Shown here piece after piece: positions 53,134 through 60,315 of a stretch of DNA of 64,000 nt. The stretch covers positions 1-64,000 of the forward strand of contig JAFUOI010000008.1 of the NCBI GenBank assembly GCA_017482005.1, in the 5' to 3' direction. Below the pieces are notes generated by a model, which was given only the letters and a program-made list of their open reading frames with translations, did not search any database and was not told the origin of the DNA. This stretch comes from Lachnospiraceae bacterium. GTDB taxonomy: Bacteria; Bacillota_A; Clostridia; Lachnospirales; Lachnospiraceae. Each line of letters starts with the position of its first letter. Position 1 is the first letter of the stretch. The position numbers were made by a program, and so were the translations under genes.

Positions 53134-53367
53134 TTACTCAATATCCTCCAACAGTTTATGAATTGATACACCGAGAACATCCCTAATATCAAGCAATACT
53201 TCAAGCGAAAACGGCTGGTCACATCCGCTTGCTTCAATCTTTGTCAAATAGCTGATGCTGATACATGCTTCATCTGCCAACTGTTCCTGCGTCAATCCTT
53301 TTTCTCTCCGATACCTCTGTATCGCTTTTCCAATCAATCTATACTGTTCTGAGTGTTTCTGGCTCAT
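53134..53367 (-). CDS. Small XRE-family HTH regulator
   Basis: A 77-residue single-domain Cro/CI-type DNA-binding protein. The helix-turn-helix reads LTQEQLADEACISISYLTKIEAS (residues about 24-45), followed by PFSLEVLLDIRDVLGVSIHKLL. The start at 53367 follows GAGGAGAAGTGAAG. It is divergent from the DraG-like gene by about 100 bp and may control it. Unlike phage repressors it has no second domain. Confidence 0.85.
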   Translation of the reverse strand: MSQKHSEQYRLIGKAIQRYRREKGLTQEQLADEACISISYLTKIEASGCDQPFSLEVLLDIRDVLGVSIHKLLEDIE

Positions 53368-53469
53368 CTTCACTTCTCCTCTTCATACAATTTTAAAGGA
53401 TAATGTGAAAATAAATATTTCAGTTATATTGAAACTATGTTATAATGATATCCAAAAGGAGGGGAGTCT

Positions 53470-54333
53470 ATGCGCACATTTTCTAAAAACAAAATCAAAG
53501 GCGCTCTTTACGGTATCGCAATCGGAGATGCCATGGGTGCCACCACTGAATTCATGTCCCAGTTAACCATCAAAACACAGTATAAAAAACGCACTGACAT
53601 CATCGGAAAAGGGTGGCTGAATCTTCTTCCGGGAGAAGTCACCGATCCGACCGAAATGGCATTTTGTGTTTGTGCTGCTCTTGAAAAAGTATCCAATCCC
53701 AAATCATACGCTCAGATGCAAAAATTGTTGGACCGGTGTTGCACCAATTTAGTTGCTTGGTACGACAGCTATCCTATTGATATGGAGGAATGTTGCAGAG
53801 ATGTTATTTCACATTGCAGAGATCTCAGTTATAAAGAGTGGATTCTATTTTCTCAGAATCCTCACAATTTCAATAACAGCAATCTTTTTGGCTGTGTTCC
53901 GCTGATTCTCTGCCGGCAAAACCTGGAATGTGTTTTATTACAAAGCCGCCTGACTCACAATAACACTGTATGCGATAATGCTGTGCGCAGATATCGGGAG
54001 TTGCTTCTTGCCTGCCTGAAAGAAACGCAGCTTACTACACAAGTATTTCCTTCGCTCCCTCCCCGCTTTCGTCATATTGACCATACAATTGACAGCGCAC
54101 TGTATCATTTGGAAACTACTGCAACTTTTGAAACTGCCATACTTGAAGCTGTTTATCATGGCGGAGATACCAATGCCATCGCCGCTCTCACCGGTTCTCT
54201 GGCCGGAGCCCTATATGGTTATGAGAATATTCCGGAACGATGGAGTGCCCAATTACAGCCTGCTGTCCGGGAAAAACTGGATCATTACGCTGAGATTCTC
54301 TCCGGTTCACCGCAAAATGCAATTGCCTCTTAA
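53470..54333 (+). CDS. ADP-ribosylglycohydrolase-like protein with altered metal motifs
   Basis: A 287-residue DraG-fold protein. The N terminus KGALYGIAIGDAMGATTEF is standard. The metal-binding TDDT motif is changed to TDPT, and the C-terminal GGDTDT motif reads GGDTNAIAAL with two residues missing, so two acidic metal ligands are lost. It may be inactive or use a different metal site. DraG enzymes remove ADP-ribose from proteins. The start at 53470 follows AAAAGGAGGGG. It is monocistronic with a terminator at 54357-54390. Confidence 0.8.
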   Translation: MRTFSKNKIKGALYGIAIGDAMGATTEFMSQLTIKTQYKKRTDIIGKGWLNLLPGEVTDPTEMAFCVCAALEKVSNPKSYAQMQKLLDRCCTNLVAWYDSYPIDMEECCRDVISHCRDLSYKEWILFSQNPHNFNNSNLFGCVPLILCRQNLECVLLQSRLTHNNTVCDNAVRRYRELLLACLKETQLTTQVFPSLPPRFRHIDHTIDSALYHLETTATFETAILEAVYHGGDTNAIAALTGSLAGALYGYENIPERWSAQLQPAVREKLDHYAEILSGSPQNAIAS

Positions 54334-54356
54334 CATGCTTCCTATATTCACAAATC

Positions 54357-54390
54357 AAAAAACCTGAGAACATCCGCTCTCAGGTTTTTT
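54357..54390 (+). terminator. Terminator after the DraG-like gene
   Basis: AAAAAACCTGAGA and TCTCAGGTTTTTT pair over 13 bp around ACATCCGC. Runs of A and T on the two sides make it bidirectional, so it may also serve the coiled-coil gene. Confidence 0.85.
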
Positions 54391-54403
54391 GCATGGTTCA
54401 TTC

Positions 54404-54712
54404 TTATTTCATTGTCTCATACATTTCAATCTCAATCTTATATGCATCTCTCTGAAGTCTTAATCTCTCAAGCTCACGATCACAGTTCTCAATTTCTGCA
54501 CGTGCTTCCATGAGATGTTCTTTTACAACGTCGCTTCCGCTGCTCAACAGATACTTTGAAAGACATTCTTCAAACAAATCACATTTTACAACAAGCTCTG
54601 TTCTGCTGTCTTCCATCTCTCTGATTTGCTGTTCGATTGTCAAAAATGTTACTTTCAACTCTTTGTAAATCTTCTCTTTAATTCTTGTGTTTGGATCATT
54701 TCTCTCTATCAT
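54404..54712 (-). CDS. Short coiled-coil protein
   Basis: A 102-residue protein made almost only of two charged helices with heptad character (residues 10-45 and 60-100, e.g. EHLMEARAEIENCDREL). There is no signal peptide. I recognise no family. Start at 54712 after AAAGGGGTGG. It lies 100 bp downstream of sigH in the same direction. Confidence 0.65.
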   Translation of the reverse strand: MIERNDPNTRIKEKIYKELKVTFLTIEQQIREMEDSRTELVVKCDLFEECLSKYLLSSGSDVVKEHLMEARAEIENCDRELERLRLQRDAYKIEIEMYETMK

Positions 54713-54811
54713 GATTTCCACCCCTTTGATAAATTTTTCCGGTTCATCTATGTAATAGTTACATTGATTGCTACGTTCTTATAGTATACCATTCGTATTG
54801 CCTTCGTCAAA

Positions 54812-55432
54812 CTATTTTTGCCTCATTGCCCTGCGAATTTTAGTTTTTGCTCTTTGAAGCGCATTATCTGCTGATTTTTCATCAATACCAAGTATCTTGG
54901 ATATTTCAACCGTTCCCATCTCCGTCAGATACAGATCAATAACCTGTCGTTCCAACACACTAAGCTGAGATTGAATGATTTGTTCCAGTTCTTCCACATT
55001 TTCCTGATCAATCAACGCCTCCTCCGGGTTTTTCTGTTCCGACTCAAGCACGCTGGACAATTCCAATGACTGACCTTCCTGTCCCGTATCCGCCACTTTA
55101 CTGTAAAAAGAAATATAGGTATTGAGAGGCATATGTTTCTTACGCCCTGAGGCCTGGACCGCCGTGTAAATCTGTCTTGAAATACAAAGCTCTGCAAAAG
55201 TATAAAATCCCGCATCCCGTCCAAAATCATAATCGCGCACAGCCTTAAATAAGCCGATCATCCCTTCCTGAATCAGATCCTCGGTATCTGCCCCGAGAAT
55301 ATACATGGACTTTGCTCTGCTGCGGACAAGATTTTTATACTTATCCATCAGATAATCCATGACCTCCTGCTCCCCTTCGCGAAGAAGCATAATCAGTTCT
55401 TCATCTTTATAATCTCCATATGATTTTTTCAC
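54812..55432 (-). CDS. sigH: RNA polymerase sigma-H factor
   Basis: A 206-residue sigma factor of the SigH/Spo0H type. Region 2 has DLIQEGMIGLFKAVRDYD and FAELCISRQI, region 4 has LSVLERQVIDLYLTEMGTVEISKILGIDEKS. In Bacilli and Clostridia SigH drives transition-phase and early sporulation genes. The start overlaps the rlmB stop by 4 bp. The order cysE-cysS-mrnC-rlmB-sigH matches the conserved clostridial cluster. Confidence 0.9.
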   Translation of the reverse strand: MKKSYGDYKDEELIMLLREGEQEVMDYLMDKYKNLVRSRAKSMYILGADTEDLIQEGMIGLFKAVRDYDFGRDAGFYTFAELCISRQIYTAVQASGRKKHMPLNTYISFYSKVADTGQEGQSLELSSVLESEQKNPEEALIDQENVEELEQIIQSQLSVLERQVIDLYLTEMGTVEISKILGIDEKSADNALQRAKTKIRRAMRQK

Positions 55433-56178
55433 TTACCTGCTCCCATTCTCTGTCTTACAATCTCATAAGAAAGGATTCCTGCCGCCACCGACGCATTCAG
55501 CGAGTCAATGTCTCCTTTCATCGGTATTGTTGCAGTAAAGTCGCATTTTTCCTTTACGAGACGACTGATTCCCTCTCCTTCGTTACCGATTACAAGTCCG
55601 ATGGGACCCTTCAGGTCAATTTGGTACATCATCCGGCCGTCCATATCCGCACAGACAAACCAAAGTCCTTCTTTCTTGAGTTCTTCAATAGTCTTGGATA
55701 AATTCGTCACCTTCGCCACCGGCGTATAGTTGAGAGCTCCGGCTGAAGCTTTCGCCACCGTCGCCGTAAGACCGACCGCACGGTTTTTCGGAATAATGAC
55801 TCCGTGGGCTCCTGCCTGATTGGCCGTTCTTATGATGGCACCGAGATTATGAGGATCTTCAATATTGTCCAAAAGAATAACAAACGGATCCTCTCCTTTG
55901 CTTCGTGCATTTTGCAGGATATCCTGCACCTGTGCATATTCATATGCCGCAGCATAGGCAATCACACCCTGATGCTTTCCGGTCTCGGACATCTGATCCA
56001 GGCGGTCTTTTGAAACAAATTTAATCATAACATCATGCTTTTTTGCTTCCCTGCGGATTGTCATCATCGGTCCATCCTGACATCCGTCAAGCATGAACAC
56101 TTTATCCATCGGCTTACCACTCCGGAAAGCCTCTATCACTGCATTTCTTCCTTCGATTGTAAATTCTTCGTAACGCAT
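55429..56178 (-). CDS. rlmB: 23S rRNA (guanosine-2'-O-)-methyltransferase RlmB
   Basis: A 249-residue SPOUT methyltransferase. The N-terminal 70 residues form an L30e-like RNA domain (EGRNAVIEAFRSGKPMDKVF). The trefoil-knot part has LLDNIEDPHNLGAIIRTANQAG, IGNEGEGISRLV and IPMKGDIDSLNASVAAG, which make the SAM site. It methylates G2251 of 23S rRNA in the classical family; a tRNA TrmH role is the alternative. The start is ATG at 56178. Confidence 0.9.
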   Translation of the reverse strand: MRYEEFTIEGRNAVIEAFRSGKPMDKVFMLDGCQDGPMMTIRREAKKHDVMIKFVSKDRLDQMSETGKHQGVIAYAAAYEYAQVQDILQNARSKGEDPFVILLDNIEDPHNLGAIIRTANQAGAHGVIIPKNRAVGLTATVAKASAGALNYTPVAKVTNLSKTIEELKKEGLWFVCADMDGRMMYQIDLKGPIGLVIGNEGEGISRLVKEKCDFTATIPMKGDIDSLNASVAAGILSYEIVRQRMGAGK

Positions 56179-56233
56179 GTTTACCTCTTTCTATCGAATT
56201 TTTCCATTCTATTATCCGTCATTCGTCTGTATG

Positions 56234-56674
56234 TCAGATTTCTGTACCAATGGCCGCAAGCCCCTTTTTAACAAGCTCAAATACCCGTTCCATCCGATCC
56301 TGCAAGTACAAATATCCGATCAACGCCTCAAACCCCGTTGCTTTTCTATAATCACCTACGGATGCATTTTTAGCTGTAGTATATGATTTTGCATTGCGCC
56401 CTCTCCTATATACAGACTGTTCTTCATCGGTCAGTTCCGGCAAAATTGCTTCTATCATCTGTGCCTGCGATTGTGCTTTTACAATCGCGCTCTTGGTTTT
56501 ATGCAAACCATTCGCCGCGCGATTCCCCCGCTCAACCACTACGGTTCTTATTATAAGGTCAAAAACACAGTCTCCCAGAAACGCAAGCGTCAGCGGAGAA
56601 AAGGTACGCACATCCACCGGTTCACATTGAAATTGTTCTTTAATCTGTCCGAGCAGACTTAAGCTCTCTCCCAT
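56234..56674 (-). CDS. mrnC: Mini-ribonuclease III
   Basis: A 146-residue RNase III-like protein without a dsRNA-binding domain. The nuclease motif LTLAFLGDCVFDLIIRT and a later ATGFEALIGYLYL, with an acidic residue needed for catalysis, are present. It trims 23S rRNA precursors in Bacillus. It overlaps cysS by 16 bp, an arrangement seen across Firmicutes. Confidence 0.9.
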   Translation of the reverse strand: MGESLSLLGQIKEQFQCEPVDVRTFSPLTLAFLGDCVFDLIIRTVVVERGNRAANGLHKTKSAIVKAQSQAQMIEAILPELTDEEQSVYRRGRNAKSYTTAKNASVGDYRKATGFEALIGYLYLQDRMERVFELVKKGLAAIGTEI

Positions 56675-58074
56675 ACGACTCCTTCTCTTGTATCTTTAAT
56701 AACGATTCCTTTTTCTAATAATTCATCACGGATTGCATCCGCAAGTGCAAAATTCTTCTCTTTCTTTGCCGCTTTACGCTCCTCAATCTTTGCAAGTACA
56801 TAAGACTCAAGCTCGCTGTCCACGCCGCTGTCTTTTGTTTCCTCTTCTTTTAAAAGATCCAAACCGAGCACGTAATCATAACTGCCAATGATTGCCCTCT
56901 TGGTTGCGTCGTCTATATCTGCTTTCAGGACGTCGTACACAAGAGTTACACCCATGGAAGTATTCATATCGTTTCCGACTGCTTCCACAAATTTATCCTT
57001 ATATTCTTTTACTGCAATTTCATCCACTTTACCCTCTTTGGACAAATCCGAAATGCGTTTCTTTAATTTTTTAAACGTTCCCGTTGCCTGGTCAAGTGCC
57101 TCATAAGAGAAAATGAGCGGCTTTCTGTAATGTGACTGCAGACAGAAAAATCTGTATGCCAGTGGATCGTAACCCTTTTCTTCCAAAAGGGAAACTGTAA
57201 GGAACTCTCCTTTTGACTTACTCATTTTACCGGACTGGTCGTTTAAGTGATGTACATGGAACCAATAATTACACCACTTGTGTCCGAGATACGCCTCACT
57301 CTGCGCAATCTCATTCGTGTGGTGAGGGAACATATTATCCACACCTCCGCAATGAATATCCATATATTCGCCGAGGTGTTTCATACTGATGCAGGAGCAC
57401 TCAATATGCCATCCCGGATATCCGACACCCCACGGACTGTCCCATTTGAGCGCCTGATCCTCAAACTTGGACTTTGTAAACCAAAGCACAAAGTCGTTTT
57501 TATTTTTCTTATTTTCATCCTCTGTCACATCGTCACGTACACCGACCATGAGTTCTTCTTCGTTCTGATTACCGAATACATAATATGTGTCAAGCTTGGA
57601 TGTATCAAAATAGATGTTTTCTCCTGCCTGATATGCATATCCGTCCTTTAACAGTTTCTCAATCATTTCAATAAAATTATCAATGCAGTTTGTAGCCGGC
57701 TCAACGACATCAGGCGTTTTAATATTGAGTTTTGCACAATCTGAGAAAAAAGCATCCGTATAAAACTTGGCAATTTCCATGACTGTCTTATTTTCTCGTT
57801 TTGCTCCCTTGAGCATTTTATCCTCGCCTGTGTCTGCATCGGAAGCAAGGTGTCCTACGTCTGTGATGTTCATAACACGTTTTACATCATAATCTGCATA
57901 ACGGAGCGTTTTTTCTAGTACATCCTCCATGATATAACTTCTGAGATTTCCGATGTGTGCAAAATGGTACACGGTCGGTCCGCATGTATACATATTTACT
58001 TTGCCATCCACATTAGGCACGAAATCTTCTTTTTTTCTTGTCAGTGTGTTGTAAATTTTGATTTTATTCTCCAT
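56659..58074 (-). CDS. cysS: Cysteinyl-tRNA synthetase
   Basis: A 471-residue class I synthetase. The HIGH motif is HFAHIGN near residue 36, the KMSKS motif is GKMSKSKG near residue 265, and Zn-binding Cys residues occur (TCGPT near residue 27, ECSCISM near 205). It charges tRNA-Cys. The start at 58074 is placed behind GAGAGG, since the longer in-frame start overlaps cysE. It is controlled by the T-box upstream of cysE. Confidence 0.95.
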   Translation of the reverse strand: MENKIKIYNTLTRKKEDFVPNVDGKVNMYTCGPTVYHFAHIGNLRSYIMEDVLEKTLRYADYDVKRVMNITDVGHLASDADTGEDKMLKGAKRENKTVMEIAKFYTDAFFSDCAKLNIKTPDVVEPATNCIDNFIEMIEKLLKDGYAYQAGENIYFDTSKLDTYYVFGNQNEEELMVGVRDDVTEDENKKNKNDFVLWFTKSKFEDQALKWDSPWGVGYPGWHIECSCISMKHLGEYMDIHCGGVDNMFPHHTNEIAQSEAYLGHKWCNYWFHVHHLNDQSGKMSKSKGEFLTVSLLEEKGYDPLAYRFFCLQSHYRKPLIFSYEALDQATGTFKKLKKRISDLSKEGKVDEIAVKEYKDKFVEAVGNDMNTSMGVTLVYDVLKADIDDATKRAIIGSYDYVLGLDLLKEEETKDSGVDSELESYVLAKIEERKAAKKEKNFALADAIRDELLEKGIVIKDTREGVVWERA

Positions 58075-58129
58075 TGACATTTCCTCTCTTTCTCTGTTCC
58101 ATATTCTCCGGTTATTATTTTCTTCGATT

Positions 58130-58798
58130 TTATTTACCACAGCCAAGATTCTTCATCTGCTGTTCCAACTCCGTCAATCGGCTGTTTAACGTTGCATTTG
58201 TCTGCTGAAGTTGCTGAATCTCCTCACGTACCGGGTCCGGAAGATGTATTTGGTCCATCTCCTCCTGCGGCAGCGATACATTGTTACGCTTTACGACACG
58301 TCCAGGGACTCCCACTACGGTAGAGTTTGGAGGTACCTCCTCAAGCACTACACTACCTGCACCGATCTTGGAGTTGTCGCCGATTTTAAACGATCCGAGC
58401 ACTTTGGCTCCCGCACTGATCATGACATTGTTTCCGATCGTCGGATGACGCTTTCCCTGTTCCTTTCCGGTACCGCCCAGGGTCACCCCCTGGTAAAGCG
58501 TTACGTTATCGCCGATGATTGTTGTCTCTCCGATAATCACACCATTACCGTGATCGATAAAAAATCCTCTGCCGATCTGCGCACCCGGATGAATCTCAAT
58601 TCCTGTCTTTCGCGCTGCTCTCTGGGAAATCCAGCGTGCAAGAAAATAATGTTTTTTCTTATACATCTTGTGCGCAAGACGATAATGAATCATTACCTTA
58701 AAACTTGGATATAAAAAAACTTCCATGTTGGAATGAATCGCCGGGTCGCGTTCACGGATCACCCTGATTTCTTCCCTGATTCTGCTGATATAGCCCAT
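58130..58798 (-). CDS. cysE: Serine O-acetyltransferase
   Basis: A 222-residue hexapeptide-repeat enzyme that makes O-acetylserine, the cysteine precursor. The catalytic region is [18 protein letters not shown], with FIDHG containing the active His, then left-handed beta-helix coils [27 protein letters not shown]. The C-terminal 40 residues form a Gln-rich coiled helix ([20 protein letters not shown]). It is the first gene behind the cysteine T-box, in one unit with cysS, mrnC, rlmB and sigH. Confidence 0.95.
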   Translation of the reverse strand: MGYISRIREEIRVIRERDPAIHSNMEVFLYPSFKVMIHYRLAHKMYKKKHYFLARWISQRAARKTGIEIHPGAQIGRGFFIDHGNGVIIGETTIIGDNVTLYQGVTLGGTGKEQGKRHPTIGNNVMISAGAKVLGSFKIGDNSKIGAGSVVLEEVPPNSTVVGVPGRVVKRNNVSLPQEEMDQIHLPDPVREEIQQLQQTNATLNSRLTELEQQMKNLGCGK

Positions 58799-58864
58799 AT
58801 CTATCCTTTCTGTTTGCTTCTCTTTTTATTGATTCCCGAAGGAATATACAATCTTTCGCAAAAT

Positions 58865-58990
58865 GTTGATTTCGGGTTGCGATAGTTTTCTTTCGTACCG
58901 CGGTAGTTTTCTTTCGTTCCGCAGCAATTTTCTTTCGTACCGCGCTAGTTTTCTTTCACCTCGCGGAAATTTTCTTTCATTCCGCGGCAA
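58865..58990. repeat. 21-bp tandem repeats with TACCGCGGTA palindromes
   Basis: Five clear copies start at 58886, 58907, 58928, 58949 and 58970, exactly 21 bp apart, with a degenerate sixth at 58865. Each runs TTTTCTTTCGT-CCGCG-AG-like. The first contains the perfect palindrome TACCGCGGTA, and the last TTCCGCGGCAA is close to one. The period is two helical turns. The hexamer array begins on the next 21-bp step (58991). A minus-strand frame here codes only repetitive NERK/YERK residues and has no support as a gene. Confidence 0.85.
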
Positions 58991-58991
58991 T

Positions 58992-59220
58992 TTGGGTATA
59001 TAGCATATAAGCTTTAATTTAATACCCAATTTCTATCTGCTTTTACTTGTTTTTTCCCTCAATTGGGTCTATGTGAAAAAATCTAGATACAGACCCATAC
59101 TTTAGGCCTTTTCGTGGGTCTTTTGAATTGATTTTCTTTATAATACCCAAAAATCTCATTTTCCGCCAAATAATCACTCTGAAATGGGTCTTATGCAGAT
59201 ATTTCCTCATATATGCCCAC
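58992..59220. repeat. Array of alternating TTGGGT / ACCCAA hexamers (copy 2)
   Basis: Hexamers start at 58992 (TTGGGT), 59024 (ACCCAA), 59063 (TTGGGT), 59093 (ACCCAT), 59114 (GTGGGT), 59145 (ACCCAA), 59184 (ATGGGT) and 59215 (GCCCAC). Steps are 32, 39, 30, 21, 31, 39, 31 bp, nearly the same as 31, 39, 31, 21, 31, 40, 31 at 30285-30514. The sequence between hexamers is different. It lies in the transcribed leader between the T-box and cysE. Function unknown. Confidence 0.9.
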
Positions 59221-59268
59221 ATTTGTGAATAAAACAGAAATCACTGTCGTATAAAAACATTTCAAAAC

Positions 59269-59610
59269 AAAAAGCCGCCTCTATACAATGTATAGAGACG
59301 ACAATTATCGCGGTTCCACTCTACTTTCGAAAAACAACCCCTGCCTGTAAATCAACTCAGAAAAACTACACAAGCAGATTCTGTTCTTCAACTCTCAATA
59401 TCCGTAACGTGGACAATACGGGTCTGTATAATTATGTAAACCAGTATAACTCTTAGCCACACATCGTTACACGTTCCCCAAACCGGCTCCCGAATGCACT
59501 TCACTGATACCACATGTTAACCGCTTTCAGCCGATGACGGTTATTCTCTTTCCACCGGTAATTCAGCTACTCTTTTCGTTCTTTGCCTTTAGCTATTACT
59601 TCTTTCATTA
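59269..59610 (-). promoter_or_regulatory. Cysteine T-box riboswitch
   Basis: The minus strand carries the conserved T-box AGAGTGGAACCGCG (59309-59322) and a terminator CGTCTCTATACATTGTATAGAGGCGGCTTTTT-like stem (59269-59302). A long stem-I region lies upstream with AGAGA-like bases. A UGC (Cys) triplet followed by A at 59496-59498 is a fitting specifier. Uncharged tRNA-Cys would bind and allow readthrough into cysE and cysS. The terminator-antiterminator overlap at 59302-59322 is as expected. Confidence 0.9.
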
Positions 59611-59638
59611 GAATATGCAAATTTGGGGGATTTGTCAA
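59610..59638 (-). promoter_or_regulatory. T-box promoter
   Basis: Minus-strand TTGACA (59633-59638) and TATTCT (59610-59615) with a 17-bp spacer, directly before the T-box leader. Confidence 0.85.
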
Positions 59639-59674
59639 GGTATCTGTCTCTATTTTCCCGCTTTGCATACGGTT

Positions 59675-60217
59675 CTATTTCCCTGCTTTACATCCCGTGC
59701 ATCCTTCGCAGCCTCTTGCCATTACGTCCTCTGCCACAAGATTTGAAGGTGAAATCAGCATACAAATCGCCTGCGAACTGATGCCTTCCATACTACCTGT
59801 AAATCCGAGACCTTCTTCTGTCGTCGCCTTCACGTTCACCTGAGACATTTCAATACCGAGAGCGCCTGCAATATTTTCGCGCATCTTATCGATATGCGGT
59901 CGCATTTTCGGCTGCTGTGCGATAATCGTTGCATCAATATTCTCGATAAAATAATTATTCTCTTCCAAAAGCTCGCCGACACGGGCCAGCAGTTTTAAGC
60001 TGTCCGCATCTTTGAATGCCGGATCCGTATCCGGAAAATGTTTTCCGATATCTCCCAGTGCAGCGGCTCCAAGCAGCGCATCACTGATTGCATGAAGGAG
60101 AACATCTGCATCCGAATGTCCGAGAAGCCCTTTTTCATAAGGAATTTCCACGCCTCCGATAATCATCTTTCTACCTTCCACCAATCTGTGTACATCATAT
60201 CCCATTCCGATTCTCAT
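59675..60217 (-). CDS. ispF: 2-C-methyl-D-erythritol 2,4-cyclodiphosphate synthase
   Basis: A 180-residue enzyme of the MEP isoprenoid pathway. The metal-binding motif [15 protein letters not shown] (Asp8, His10) and [17 protein letters not shown] are diagnostic, with AKTEEGLGF-like [12 protein letters not shown] near residue 135. The last 25 residues form an extension with GCEGCTGC, three Cys not typical of the family. It catalyses ring closure to MEcPP. It stands alone between the T-box and sbcC. Confidence 0.95.
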   Translation of the reverse strand: MRIGMGYDVHRLVEGRKMIIGGVEIPYEKGLLGHSDADVLLHAISDALLGAAALGDIGKHFPDTDPAFKDADSLKLLARVGELLEENNYFIENIDATIIAQQPKMRPHIDKMRENIAGALGIEMSQVNVKATTEEGLGFTGSMEGISSQAICMLISPSNLVAEDVMARGCEGCTGCKAGK

Positions 60218-60315
60218 ATTTGTTCCTCCGTCTTCTTACCTATATTTTGCATGTCAATTACTGTGCATGTCATTTCACACATTATACATGCTAATCTCTG
60301 CATATGCTGCTTGTG

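Noticed and set aside
58826..59029. A minus-strand frame coding a basic repeat protein (NERK/YERK motifs)
   Set aside because: It is the translation of the 21-bp tandem DNA repeats and runs into the hexamer array; no ribosome site and no conserved start.
30285..59220. The TTGGGT arrays as telomere-like or G-quadruplex repeats
   Set aside because: Only one GGG run per hexamer, spaced 20-40 bp apart on alternating strands, so a quadruplex is not favoured.
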